A program made the translations under genes and the position numbers. A DNA stretch of 64,000 bases, taken from Apostichopus japonicus. Lineage: Eukaryota > Echinodermata > Holothuroidea > Aspidochirotida > Stichopodidae. The stretch lies in NCBI RefSeq assembly GCF_037975245.1, contig NC_092576.1, forward strand, positions 39,579,611 to 39,643,610. Direction: 5' to 3'. Shown in pieces: positions 22,833 to 36,775 of this stretch; positions within the stretch are counted from its first letter, which is position 1, and every line of letters begins with the position of its first letter. The notes below the pieces were generated by a model, which saw nothing but the letters and a program-made list of their open reading frames with translations, was not told the DNA's origin and did not search any database.

Positions 22833-25800
22833 TTTCGTCCTTTTACATTTTGTTGCTTTTATTTTGATTTGCACGATTGATGAACATGCAGCTTTTGAAT
22901 GTGTTGCATTCTAACTACTGAAACGGTATAATTTGTTTTCATGTTTTCACGGTCAATAAATAGCTATCACCGATCGTCTATAGGCAATTACAGTGAATAA
23001 GCCATTTTTTTATCGTGTCGAAGCTATCTATTTGCCGTAAGCACATGCATTACCTATAGATGATGTATCGAAGCTACGTTTCAGGTGTAAAGGCCCCTTC
23101 GCGTCGCTTTTTTTGTTTGGATACAAGTCAAAACAGGCGTCGAATGAGCATTATTACGTGTATATTACGTCTATAAGGAACGACATAGACGCTGATTTCG
23201 GCAATGATTTGCAATTTGTATCATGAGTTGCGAATAGATACACCAGGGTAACCATATCCAAGGTCAATAAATAGCTATTATCGATCGGCTATACGCAATT
23301 GCAGTGATTACGTCATCTGTTTCTCGTATGGAAGGTATACCCATAGCTATTACCGATTGACTGGACGACAACGTGTCGAAGCTACTTAGGCTATGCTACC
23401 ATGATAGCTTAAGTACAAGCGGCCTGTTGGTGTACATGGATGGCTCTCGTCTTGTATGCGCGAGATCCCGGGTTCGATTCCCGGCCAACATTTTTGTCCT
23501 TTTACATTTTGTTGCTTTTATTTTGATTTGCACGATTGATGAACATGCAGCTTTTGAATGTGTTGCATTCTAACTACTGAAACGGTATAATTTGTTTTCA
23601 TGTTTTCACGGTCAATAAATAGCTATCACCGATCGTCTATAGGCAATTACAGTGAATAAGCCATTTTTTTATCGTGTCGAAGCTATCTATTTGCCGTAAG
23701 CACATGCATTACCTATAGATGATGTATCGAAGCTACGTTTCAGGTGTAAAGGCCCCTTCGCGTCGCTTTTTTTGTTTGGATACAAGTCAAAACAGGCGTC
23801 GAATGAGCATTATTACGTGTATATTACGTCTATAAGGAACGACATAGACGCTGATTTCGGCAATGATTTGCAATTTGTATCATGAGTTGCGAATAGATAC
23901 ACCAGGGTAACCATATCCAAGGTCAATAAATAGCTATTATCGATCGGCTATACGCAATTGCAGTGATTACGTCATCTGTTTCTCGTATGGAAGGTATACC
24001 CATAGCTATTACCGATTGACTGGACGACAACGTGTCGAAGCTACTTAGGCTATGCTACCATGATAGCTTAAGTACAAGCGGCCTGTTGGTGTATATGGAT
24101 GGCTCTCGTCTTGTATGCGCGAGATCCCGGGTTCGATTCCCGGCCAACATTTTTGTCCTTTTACATTTTGTTGCTTTTATTTTGATTTGCACGATTGATG
24201 AACATGCAGCTTTTGAATGTGTTGCATTCTAACTACTGAAACGGTATAATTTGTTTTCATGTTTTCACGGTCAATAAATAGCTATCACCGATCGTCTATA
24301 GGCAATTACAGTGAATAAGCCATTTTTTTATCGTGTCGAAGCTATCTATTTGCCGTAAGCACATGCATTACCTATAGATGATGTATCGAAGCTACGTTTC
24401 AGGTGTAAAGGCCCCTTCGCGTCGCTTTTTTGTTTGGATACAAGTCAAAACAGGCGTCGAATGAGCATTATTACGTGTATATTACGTCTATAAGGAACGA
24501 CATAGACGCTGATTTCGGCAATGATTTGTAAATATGTATCATGAGTTGCGAATAGATACACCAGGGTAACCATATCCAAGGTCAATAAATAGCTATTATC
24601 GATCGGCTATACGCAATTGCAGTGATTACGTCATCTGTTTCTCGTATCGAAGGTATACCCATAGCTATTACCCATTGACTGGACGACAACGTGTCGAAGC
24701 TACTTAGGCTATGCTACCATGATAGCTTAAGTACAAGCGGCCTGTTGGTGTACATGGATGGCTCTCGTCTTGTATGCGCGAGATCCCGGGTTCGATTCCC
24801 GGCCAACATTTTTGTCCTTTTACATTTTGTTGCTTTTATTTTGATTTGCACGATTGATGAACATGCAGCTTTTGAATGTGTTGCATTCTAACTACTGAAA
24901 CGGTATAATTTGTTTTCATGTTTTCACGGTCAATAAATAGCTATCACCGATCGTCTATAGGCAATTACAGTGAATAAGCCATTTTTTTATCGTGTCGAAG
25001 CTATCTATTTGCCGTAAGCACATGCATTACCTATAGATGATGTATCGAAGCTACGTTTCAGGTGTAAAGGCCCCTTCGCGTCGCTTTTTTGTTTGGATAC
25101 AAGTCAAAACAGGCGTCGAATGAGCATTATTACGTGTATATTACGTCTATAAGGAACGACATAGACGATGATTTCGGCAATGATTTGTAAATATGTATCA
25201 TGAGTTGCGAATAGATACACCAGGGTAACCATATCCAAGGTCAATAAATAGCTATTATCGATCGGCTATACGCAATTGCAGTGATTACGTCATCTGTTTC
25301 TCGTATGGAAGGTATACCCATAGCTATTACCGATTGACTGGACGACAACGTGTCGAAGCTACTTAGGCTATGCTACCATGATAGCTTAAGTACAAGCGGC
25401 CTGTTGGTGTATATGGATGGCTCTCGTCTTGTATGCGCGAGATCCCGGGTTCGATTCCCGGCCAACATTTTTGTCCTTTTACATTTTGTTGCTTTTATTT
25501 TGATTTGCACGATTGATGAACATGCAGCTTTTGAATGTGTTGCATTCTAACTACTGAAACGGTATAATTTGTTTTCATGTTTTCACGGTCAATAAATAGC
25601 TATCACCGATCGTCTATAGGCAATTACAGTGAATAAGCCATTTTTTTATCGTGTCGAAGCTATCTATTTGCCGTAAGCACATGCATTACCTATAGATGAT
25701 GTATCGAAGCTACGTTTCAGGTGTAAAGGCCCCTTCGCGTCGCTTTTTTTGTTTGGATACAAGTCAAAACAGGCGTCGAATGAGCATTATTACGTGTATA

Positions 25801-27449
25801 TTACGTCTATAAGGAACGACATAGACGCTGATTTCGGCAATGATTTGCAATTTGTATCATGAGTTGCGAATAGATACACCAGGGTAACCATATCCAAGGT
25901 CAATAAATAGCTATTATCGATCGGCTATACGCAATTGCAGTGATTACGTCATCTGTTTCTCGTATGGAAGGTATACCCATAGCTATTACCGATTGACTGG
26001 ACGACAACGTGTCGAAGCTACTTAGGCTATGCTACCATGATAGCTTAAGTACAAGCGGCCTGTTGGTGTATATGGATGGCTCTCGTCTTGTATGCGCGAG
26101 ATCCCGGGTTCGATTCCCGGCCAACATTTTTGTCCTTTTACATTTTGTTGCTTTTATTTTGATTTGCACGATTGATGAACATGCAGCTTTTGAATGTGTT
26201 GCATTCTAACTACTGAAACGGTATAATTTGTTTTCATGTTTTCACGGTCAATAAATAGCTATCACCGATCGTCTATAGGCAATTACAGTGAATAAGCCAT
26301 TTTTTTATCGTGTCGAAGCTATCTATTTGCCGTAAGCACATGCATTACCTATAGATGATGTATCGAAGCTACGTTTCAGGTGTAAAGGCCCCTTCGCGTC
26401 GCTTTTTTGTTTGGATACAAGTCAAAACAGGCGTCGAATGAGCATTATTACGTGTATATTACGTCTATAAGGAACGACATAGACGCTGATTTCGGCAATG
26501 ATTTGTAAATATGTATCATGAGTTGCGAATAGATACACCAGGGTAACCATATCCAAGGTCAATAAATAGCTATTATCGATCGGCTATACGCAATTGCAGT
26601 GATTACGTCATCTGTTTCTCGTATGGAAGGTATACCCATAGCTATTACCGATTGACTGGACGACAACGTGTCGAAGCTACTTAGGCTATGCTACCATGAT
26701 AGCTTAAGTACAAGCGGCCTGTTGGTGTATATGGATGGCTCTCGTCTTGTATGCGCGAGATCCCGGGTTCGATTCCCGGCCAACATTTTTGTCCTTTTAC
26801 ATTTTGTTGCTTTTATTTTGATTTGCACGATTGATGAACATGCAGCTTTTGAATGTGTTGCATTCTAACTACTGAAACGGTATAATTTGTTTTCATGTTT
26901 TCACGGTCAATAAATAGCTATCACCGATCGTCTATAGGCAATTACAGTGAATAAGCCATTTTTTTATCGTGTCGAAGCTATCTATTTGCCGTAAGCACAT
27001 GCATTACCTATAGATGATGTATCGAAGCTACGTTTCAGGTGTAAAGGCCCCTTCGCGTCGCTTTTTTGTTTGGATACAAGTCAAAACAGGCGTCGAATGA
27101 GCATTATTACGTGTATATTACGTCTATAAGGAACGACATAGACGCTGATTTCGGCAATGATTTGTAAATATGTATCATGAGTTGCGAATAGATACACCAG
27201 GGTAACCATATCCAAGGTCAATAAATAGCTATTATCGATCGGCTATACGCAATTGCAGTGATTACGTCATCTGTTTCTCGTATCGAAGGTATACCCATAG
27301 CTATTACCCATTGACTGGACGACAACGTGTCGAAGCTACTTAGGCTATGCTACCATGAAAGCTTAAGTACAAGCGGCCTGTTGGTGTACATGGATGGCTC
27401 TCGTCTTGTATGCGCGAGATCCCGGGTTCGATTCCCGGCCAACATTTTT

Positions 27450-28766
27450 GTCCTTTTACATTTTGTTGCTTTTATTTTGATTTGCACGATTGATGAACAT
27501 GCAGCTTTTGAATGTGTTGCATTCTAACTACTGAAACGGTATAATTTGTTTTCATGTTTTCACGGTCAATAAATAGCTATCACCGATCGTCTATAGGCAA
27601 TTACAGTGAATAAGCCATTTTTTTATCGTGTCGAAGCTATCTATTTGCCGTAAGCACATGCATTACCTATAGATGATGTATCGAAGCTACGTTTCAGGTG
27701 TAAAGGCCCCTTCGCGTCGCTTTTTTTTTTGGATACAAGTCAAAACAGGCGTCGAATGAGCATTATTACGTGTATATTACGTCTATAAGGAACGACATAG
27801 ACGCTGATTTCGGCAATGATTTGCAATTTGTATCATGAGTTGCGAATAGATACACCAGGGTAACCATATCCAAGGTCAATAAATAGCTATTATCGATCGG
27901 CTATACGCAATTGCAGTGATTACGTCATCTGTTTCTCGTATGGAAGGTATACCCATAGCTATTACCGATTGACTGGACGACAACGTGTCGAAGCTACTTA
28001 GGCTATGCTACCATGATAGCTTAAGTACAAGCGGCCTGTTGGTGTATATGGATGGCTCTCGTCTTGTATGCGCGAGATCCCGGGTTCGATTCCCGGCCAA
28101 CATTTTTGTCCTTTTACATTTTGTTGCTTTTATTTTGATTTGCACGATTGATGAACATGCAGCTTTTGAATGTGTTGCATTCTAACTACTGAAACGGTAT
28201 AATTTGTTTTCATGTTTTCACGGTCAATAAATAGCTATCACCGATCGTCTATAGGCAATTACAGTGAATAAGCCATTTTTTTATCGTGTCGAAGCTATCT
28301 ATTTGCCGTAAGCACATGCATTACCTATAGATGATGTATCGAAGCTACGTTTCAGGTGTAAAGGCCCCTTCGCGTCGCTTTTTTTTTTGGATACAAGTCA
28401 AAACAGGCGTCAAATGAGCATTATTACGTGTATATTACGTCTATAAGGAACGACATAGACGCTGATTTCGGCAATGATTTGTAAATATGTATCATGAGTT
28501 GCGAATAGATACACCAGGGTAACCATATCCAAGGTCAATAAATAGCTATTATCGATCGGCTATACGCAATTGCAGTGATTACGTCATCTGTTTCTCGTAT
28601 CGAAGGTATACCCATAGCTATTACCGATTGACTGGACGACAACGTGTCGAAGCTACTTAGGCTATGCTACCATGATAGCTTAAGTACAAGCGGCCTGTTG
28701 GTGTATATGGATGGCTCTCGTCTTGTATGCGCGAGATCCCGGGTTCGATTCCCGGCCAACATTTTT
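27450..28766 (+). repeat. Two-unit block, copy 1
   Basis: The first unit has the long pure-T tract 2, GCAATTTG, ATGGAAGG and ACCGATTG. The second has the rare GGCGTCAAATG (near 28408), GTAAATATG and ATCGAAGG. The same pair in the same order lies at 29420-30736. Tract 2 has lost its G here. Confidence 0.85.
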
Positions 28767-29347
28767 GTCCTTTTACATTTTGTTGTTTTTATTTTGATTT
28801 GCACGATTGATGAACATGCAGCTTTTGAATGTGTTGCATTCTAACTACTGAAACGGTATAATTTGTTTTCATGTTTTCACGGTCAATAAATAGCTATCAC
28901 CGATCGTCTATAGGCAATTACAGTGAATAAGCCATTTTTTTATCGTGTCGAAGCTATCTATTTGCCGTAAGCACATGCATTACCTATAGATGATGTATCG
29001 AAGCTACGTTTCAGGTGTAAAGGCCCCTTCGCGTCGCTTTTTTGTTTGGATACAAGTCAAAACAGGCGTCGAATGAGCATTATTACGTGTATATTACGTC
29101 TATAAGGAACGACATAGACGCTGATTTCGGCAATGATTTGCAATTTGTATCATGAGTTGCGAATAGATACACCAGGGTAACCATATCCAAGGTCAATAAA
29201 TAGCTATTATCGATCGGCTATACGCAATTGCAGTGATTACGTCATCTGTTTCTCGTATGGAAGGTATACCCATAGCTATTACCGATTGACTGGACGACAA
29301 CGTGTCGAAGCTACTTAGGCTATGCTACCATGATAAGTACAAGCGGC

Positions 29348-29415
29348 CTGTTGGTGTATATGGATGGCTCTCGTCTTGTATGCGCGAGATCCCGGGTTCG
29401 ATTCCCGGCCAACAT
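29348..29415 (+). ncRNA. tRNA-like copy with 5 bp deletion just upstream
   Basis: CATGATAGCTTAAGTAC is shortened to CATGATAAGTAC 10-15 bp before the acceptor strand. The tRNA-like sequence itself is normal. The loss destroys the right arm of the upstream inverted repeat. Confidence 0.8.
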
Positions 29416-29419
29416 TTTT

Positions 29420-30736
29420 GTCCTTTTACATTTTGTTGCTTTTATTTTGATTTGCACGATTGATGAACATGCAGCTTTTGAATGTGTTGCATTCTAACTA
29501 CTGAAACGGTATAATTTGTTTTCATGTTTTCACGGTCAATAAATAGCTATCACCGATCGTCTATAGGCAATTACAGTGAATAAGCCATTTTTTTATCGTG
29601 TCGAAGCTATCTATTTGCCGTAAGCACATGCATTACCTATAGATGATGTATCGAAGCTACGTTTCAGGTGTAAAGGCCCCTTCGCGTCGCTTTTTTTTTT
29701 GGATACAAGTCAAAACAGGCGTCGAATGAGCATTATTACGTGTATATTACGTCTATAAGGAACGACATAGACGCTGATTTCGGCAATGATTTGCAATTTG
29801 TATCATGAGTTGCGAATAGATACACCAGGGTAACCATATCCAAGGTCAATAAATAGCTATTATCGATCGGCTATACGCAATTGCAGTGATTACGTCATCT
29901 GTTTCTCGTATGGAAGGTATACCCATAGCTATTACCGATTGACTGGACGACAACGTGTCGAAGCTACTTAGGCTATGCTACCATGATAGCTTAAGTACAA
30001 GCGGCCTGTTGGTGTATATGGATGGCTCTCGTCTTGTATGCGCGAGATCCCGGGTTCGATTCCCGGCCAACATTTTTGTCCTTTTACATTTTGTTGCTTT
30101 TATTTTGATTTGCACGATTGATGAACATGCAGCTTTTGAATGTGTTGCATTCTAACTACTGAAACGGTATAATTTGTTTTCATGTTTTCACGGTCAATAA
30201 ATAGCTATCACCGATCGTCTATAGGCAATTACAGTGAATAAGCCATTTTTTTATCGTGTCGAAGCTATCTATTTGCCGTAAGCACATGCATTACCTATAG
30301 ATGATGTATCGAAGCTACGTTTCAGGTGTAAAGGCCCCTTCGCGTCGCTTTTTTTTTTGGATACAAGTCAAAACAGGCGTCAAATGAGCATTATTACGTG
30401 TATATTACGTCTATAAGGAACGACATAGACGCTGATTTCGGCAATGATTTGTAAATATGTATCATGAGTTGCGAATAGATACACCAGGGTAACCATATCC
30501 AAGGTCAATAAATAGCTATTATCGATCGGCTATACGCAATTGCAGTGATTACGTCATCTGTTTCTCGTATCGAAGGTATACCCATAGCTATTACCGATTG
30601 ACTGGACGACAACGTGTCGAAGCTACTTAGGCTATGCTACCATGATAGCTTAAGTACAAGCGGCCTGTTGGTGTATATGGATGGCTCTCGTCTTGTATGC
30701 GCGAGATCCCGGGTTCGATTCCCGGCCAACATTTTT
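29420..30736 (+). repeat. Two-unit block, copy 2
   Basis: This matches 27450-28766 in length (1317 bp) and in diagnostic variants, including GGCGTCAAATG near 30378. The blocks are offset by 1970 bp, three units. The intervening unit has the 5 bp loss upstream of its tRNA-like segment. Confidence 0.85.
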
Positions 30737-32639
30737 GTCCTTTTACATTTTGTTGCTTTTATTTTGATTTGCACGATTGATGAACATGCAGCTTTTGAAT
30801 GTGTTGCATTCTAACTACTGAAACGGTATAATTTGTTTTCATGTTTTCACGGTCAATAAATAGCTATCACCGATCGTCTATAGGCAATTACAGTGAATAA
30901 GCCATTTTTTTATCGTGTCGAAGCTATCTATTTGCCGTAAGCACATGCATTACCTATAGATGATGTATCGAAGCTACGTTTCAGGTGTAAAGGCCCCTTC
31001 GCGTCGCTTTTTTTTTTGGATACAAGTCAAAACAGGCGTCGAATGAGCATTATTACGTGTATATTACGTCTATAAGGAACGACATAGACGCTGATTTCGG
31101 CAATGATTTGTAAATATGTATCATGAGTTGCGAATAGATACACCAGGGTAACCATATCCAAGGTCAATAAATAGCTATTATCGATCGGCTATACGCAATT
31201 GCAGTGATTACGTCATCTGTTTCTCGTATCGAAGGTATACCCATAGCTATTACCGATTGACTGGACGACAACGTGTCGAAGCTACTTAGGCTATGCTACC
31301 ATGATAGCTTAAGTACAAGCGGCCTGTTGGTGTATATGGATGGCTCTCGTCTTGTATGCGCGAGATCCCGGGTTCGATTCCCGGCCAACATTTTTGTCCT
31401 TTTACATTTTGTTGCTTTTATTTTGATTTGCACGATTGATGAACATGCAGCTTTTGAATGTGTTGCATTCTAACTACTGAAACGGTATAATTTGTTTTCA
31501 TGTTTTCACGGTCAATAAATAGCTATCACCGATCGTCTATAGGCAATTACAGTGAATAAGCCATTTTTTTATCGTGTCGAAGCTATCTATTTGCCGTAAG
31601 CACATGCATTACCTATAGATGATGTATCGAAGCTACGTTTCAGGTGTAAAGGCCCCTTCGCGTCGCTTTTTTGTTTGGATACAAGTCAAAACAGGCGTCG
31701 AATGAGCATTATTACGTGTATATTACGTCTATAAGGAACGACATAGACGCTGATTTCGGCAATGATTTGCAATTTGTATCATGAGTTGCGAATAGATACA
31801 CCAGGGTAACCATATCCAAGGTCAATAAATAGCTATTATCGATCGGCTATACGCAATTGCAGTGATTACGTCATCTGTTTCTCGTATGGAAGGTATACCC
31901 ATAGCTATTACCGATTGACTGGACGACAACGTGTCGAAGCTACTTAGGCTATGCTACCATGATAGCTTAAGTACAAGCGGCCTGTTGGTGTATATGGATG
32001 GCTCTCGTCTTGTATGCGCGAGATCCCGGGTTCGATTCCCGGCCAACATTTTTGTCCTTTTACATTTTGTTGCTTTTATTTTGATTTGCACGATTGATGA
32101 ACATGCAGCTTTTGAATGTGTTGCATTCTAACTACTGAAACGGTATAATTTGTTTTCATGTTTTCACGGTCAATAAATAGCTATCACCGATCGTCTATAG
32201 GCAATTACAGTGAATAAGCCATTTTTTTATCGTGTCGAAGCTATCTATTTGCCGTAAGCACATGCATTACCTATAGATGATGTATCGAAGCTACGTTTCA
32301 GGTGTAAAGGCCCCTTCGCGTCGCTTTTTTGTTTGGATACAAGTCAAAACAGGCGTCGAATGAGCATTATTACGTGTACATTACGTCTATAAGGAACGAC
32401 ATAGACGATGATTTCGGCAATGATTTGCAATTTGTATCATGAGTTGCGAATAGATACACCAGGGTAACCATATCCAAGGTCAATAAATAGCTATTATCGA
32501 TCGGCTATACGCAATTGCAGTGATTACGTCATCTGTTTCTCGTATCGAAGGTATACCCATAGCTATTACCCATTGACTGGACGACAACGTGTCGAAGCTA
32601 CTTAGGCTATGCTACCATGATAGCTTAAGTACAAGCGGC

Positions 32640-32707
32640 CTGTTGGTGTACATGGATGGCTCTCGTCTTGTATGCGCGAGATCCCGGGTTCGATTCCCGG
32701 TCAACAT
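32640..32707 (+). ncRNA. tRNA-like copy with acceptor change
   Basis: C is replaced by T at 32701, the first base of the 3' acceptor strand, turning its G-C pair into a G-T wobble. The promoter-like boxes are unaffected. Confidence 0.75.
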
Positions 32708-33298
32708 TTTTGTCCTTTTACATTTTGTTGCTTTTATTTTGATTTGCACGATTGATGAACATGCAGCTTTTGAATGTGTTGCATTCTAACTACTGAAACG
32801 GTATAATTTGTTTTCATGTTTTCACGGTCAATAAATAGCTATCACCGATCGTCTATAGGCAATTACAGTGAATAAGCCATTTTTTTTATCGTGTCGAAGC
32901 TATCTATTTGCCGTAAGCACATGCATTACCTATAGATGATGTATCGAAGCTACGTTTCAGGTGTAAAGGCCCCTTCGCGTCGCTTTTTTGTTTGGATACA
33001 AGTCAAAACAGGCGTCGAATGAGCATTATTACGTGTATATTACGTCTATAAGGAACGACATAGACGCTGATTTCGGCAATGATTTGCAATTTGTATCATG
33101 AGTTGCGAATAGATACACCAGGGTAACCATATCCAAGGTCAATAAATAGCTATTATCGATCGGCTATACGCAATTGCAGTGATTACGTCATCTGTTTCTC
33201 GTATGGAAGGTATACCCATAGCTATTACCGATTGACTGGACGACAACGTGTCGAAGCTACTTAGGCTATGCTACCATGATAGCTTAAGTACAAGCGGC

Positions 33299-33366
33299 CT
33301 GTTGGTGTATATGGATGGCTCTCGTCTTGTATGCGCGAGATCCCGGGATCGATTCCCGGCCAACAT
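33299..33366 (+). ncRNA. tRNA-like copy with mutated B box
   Basis: The B box reads GGATCGATTCC (A at 33348). The first T of the T loop (position 54), nearly invariant in tRNA genes, is lost. The same change recurs at 35274. Confidence 0.75.
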
Positions 33367-35273
33367 TTTTGTCCTTTTACATTTTGTTGCTTTTATTTTG
33401 ATTTGCACGATTGATGAACATGCAGCTTTTGAATGTGTTGCATTCTAACTACTGAAACGGTATAATTTGTTTTCATGTTTTCACGGTCAATAAATAGCTA
33501 TCACCGATCGTCTATAGGCAATTACAGTGAATAAGCCATTTTTTTTATCGTGTCGAAGCTATCTATTTGCCGTAAGCACATGCATTACCTATAGATGATG
33601 TATCGAAGCTACGTTTCAGGTGTAAAGGCCCCTTCGCGTCGCTTTTTTGTTTGGATACAAGTCAAAACAGGCGTCGAATGAGCATTATTACGTGTACATT
33701 ACGTCTATAAGGAACGACATAGACGCTGATTTCGGCAATGATTTGCAATTTGTATCATGAGTTGCGAATAGATACACCAGGGTAACCATATCCAAGGTCA
33801 ATAAATAGCTATTATCGATCGGCTATACGCAATTGCAGTGATTACGTCATCTGTTTCTCGTATCGAAGGTATACCCATAGCTATTACCGATTGACTGGAC
33901 GACAACGTGTCGAAGCTACTTAGGCTATGCTACCATGATAGCTTAAGTACAAGCGGCCTGTTGGTGTATATGGATGGCTCTCGTCTTGTATGCGCGAGAT
34001 CCCGGGTTCGATTCCCGGCCAACATTTTTGTCCTTTTACATTTTGTTGCTTTTATTTTGATTTGCACGATTGATGAACATGCAGCTTTTGAATGTGTTGC
34101 ATTCTAACTACTGAAACGGTATAATTTGTTTTCATGTTTTCACGGTCAATAAATAGCTATCACCGATCGTCTATAGGCAATTACAGTGAATAAGCCATTT
34201 TGTTTATCGTGTCGAAGCTATCTATTTGCCGTAAGCACATGCATTACCTATAGATGATGTATCGAAGCTACGTTTCAGGTGTAAAGGCCCCTTCGCGTCG
34301 CTTTTTTTTTGGATACAAGTCAAAACAGGCGTCGAATGAGCATTATTACGTGTATATTACGTCTATAAGGAACGACATAGACGCTGATTTCGGCAATGAT
34401 TTGCAATTTGTATCATGAGTTGCGAATAGATACACCAGGGTAACCATATCCAAGGTCAATAAATAGCTATTATCGATCGGCTATACGCAATTGCAGTGAT
34501 TACGTCATCTGTTTCTCGTATGGAAGGTATACCCATAGCTATTACCGATTGACTGGACGACAACGTGTCGAAGCTACTTAGGCTATGCTACCATGATAGC
34601 TTAAGTACAAGCGGCCTGTTGGTGTATATGGATGGCTCTCGTCTTGTATGCGCGAGATCCCGGGTTCGATTCCCGGCCAACATTTTTGTCCTTTTACATT
34701 TTGTTGCTTTTATTTTGATTTGCACGATTGATGAACATGCAGCTTTTGAATGTGTTGCATTCTAACTACTGAAACGGTATAATTTGTTTTCATGTTTTCA
34801 CGGTCAATAAATAGCTATCACCGATCGTCTATAGGCAATTACAGTGAATAAGCCATTTTTTTATCGTGTCGAAGCTATCTATTTGCCGTAAGCACATGCA
34901 TTACCTATAGATGATGTATCGAAGCTACGTTTCAGGTGTAAAGGCCCCTTCGCGTCGCTTTTTTGTTTGGATACAAGTCAAAACAGGCGTCGAATGAGCA
35001 TTATTACGTGTACATTACGTCTATAAGGAACGACATAGACGCTGATTTCGGCAATGATTTGCAATTTGTATCATGAGTTGCGAATAGATACACCAGGGTA
35101 ACCATATCCAAGGTCAATAAATAGCTATTATCGATCGGCTATACGCAATTGCAGTGATTACGTCATCTGTTTCTCGTATCGAAGGTATACCCATAGCTAT
35201 TACCGATTGACTGGACGACAACGTGTCGAAGCTACTTAGGCTATGCTACCATGATAGCTTAAGTACAAGCGGC

Positions 35274-35341
35274 CTGTTGGTGTATATGGATGGCTCTCGT
35301 CTTGTATGCGCGAGATCCCGGGATCGATTCCCGGCCAACAT
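35274..35341 (+). ncRNA. tRNA-like copy with mutated B box (second)
   Basis: This has the same T-to-A change at the first T-loop position (35323) as the copy 1975 bp upstream. The shared mutation at a three-unit distance indicates copying, not independent mutation. Confidence 0.75.
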
Positions 35342-36749
35342 TTTTGTCCTTTTACATTTTGTTGCTTTTATTTTGATTTGCACGATTGATGAACATGCAG
35401 CTTTTGAATGTGTTGCATTCTAACTACTGAAACGGTATAATTTGTTTTCATGTTTTCACGGTCAATAAATAGCTATCACCGATCGTCTATAGGCAATTAC
35501 AGTGAATAAGCCATTTTTTTTATCGTGTCGAAGCTATCTATTTGCCGTAAGCACATGCATTACCTATAGATGATGTATCGAAGCTACGTTTCAGGTGTAA
35601 AGGCCCCTTCGCGTCGCTTTTTTGTTTGGATACAAGTCAAAACAGGCGTCGAATGAGCATTATTACGTGTACATTACGTCTATAAGGAACGACATAGACG
35701 CTGATTTCGGCAATGATTTGCAATTTGTATCATGAGTTGCGAATAGATACACCAGGGTAACCATATCCAAGGTCAATAAATAGCTATTATCGATCGGCTA
35801 TACGCAATTGCAGTGATTACGTCATCTGTTTCTCGTATCGAAGGTATACCCATAGCTATTACCGATTGACTGGACGACAACGTGTCGAAGCTACTTAGGC
35901 TATGCTACCATGATAGCTTAAGTACAAGCGGCCTGTTGGTGTACATGGATGGCTCTCGTCTTGTATGCGCGAGATCCCGGGTTCGATTCCCGGCCAACAT
36001 TTTTGTCCTTTTACATTTTGTTGCTTTTATTTTGATTTGCACGATTGATGAACATGCAGCTTTTGAATGTGTTGCATTCTAACTACTGAAACGGTATAAT
36101 TTGTTTTCATGTTTTCACGGTCAATAAATAGCTATCACCGATCGTCTATAGGCAATTACAGTGAATAAGCCATTTTTTTTATCGTGTCGAAGCTATCTAT
36201 TTGCCGTAAGCACATGCATTACCTATAGATGATGTATCGAAGCTACGTTTCAGGTGTAAAGGCCCCTTCGCGTCGCTTTTTTGTTTGGATACAAGTCAAA
36301 ACAGGCGTCGAATGAGCATTATTACGTGTATATTACATCTATAAGGAACGACATAGACGCTGATTTCGGCAATGATTTGCAATTTGTATCATGAGTTGCG
36401 AATAGATACACCAGGGTAACCATATCCAAGGTCAATAAATAGCTTTTATCGATCGGCTATACGCAATTGCAGTGATTACGTCATCTGTTTCTCGTATGGA
36501 AGGTATACCCATAGCTATTACCGATTGACTGGACGACAACGTGTCGAAGCTACTTAGGCTATGCTACCATGATAGCTTAAGTACAAGCGGCCTGTTGGTG
36601 TATATGGATGGCTCTCGTCTTGTATGCGCGAGATCCCGGGTTCGATTCCCGGCCAACATTTTTGTCCTTTTACATTTTGTTGCTTTTATTTTGATTTGCA
36701 CGATTGATGAACATGCAGCTTTTGAATGTGTTGCATTCTAACTACTGAA

Positions 36750-36775
36750 ACGGTATAATTTGTTTTCACGGTCAA
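36750..36775 (+). other. 8 bp deletion in linker, first of three units
   Basis: The ordinary GTTTTCATGTTTTCACGGTC is shortened by 8 bp to GTTTTCACGGTC, as expected for loss between the two TTTTCA copies. Units with an 8 bp loss at the same place recur at about 38730 and 42020, where the result reads GTTTTCATGGTC, a one-base difference. Confidence 0.85.

Larger units (their letters stand above)
16860..36004 (+). repeat. Array segment 2: mixed ACATGG and ATATGG units
   Basis: Of 29 tRNA-like copies, 10 are ACATGG and 19 ATATGG. From the copy at 20130 to that at 25401 the two types alternate strictly over nine units. Diagnostic variants elsewhere in the unit (ATCGAAGG/ATGGAAGG, ACCCATTG/ACCGATTG, GTAAATATG/GCAATTTG) occur in several combinations, so many units are mosaics. 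Nothing but satellite is present. Confidence 0.88.
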
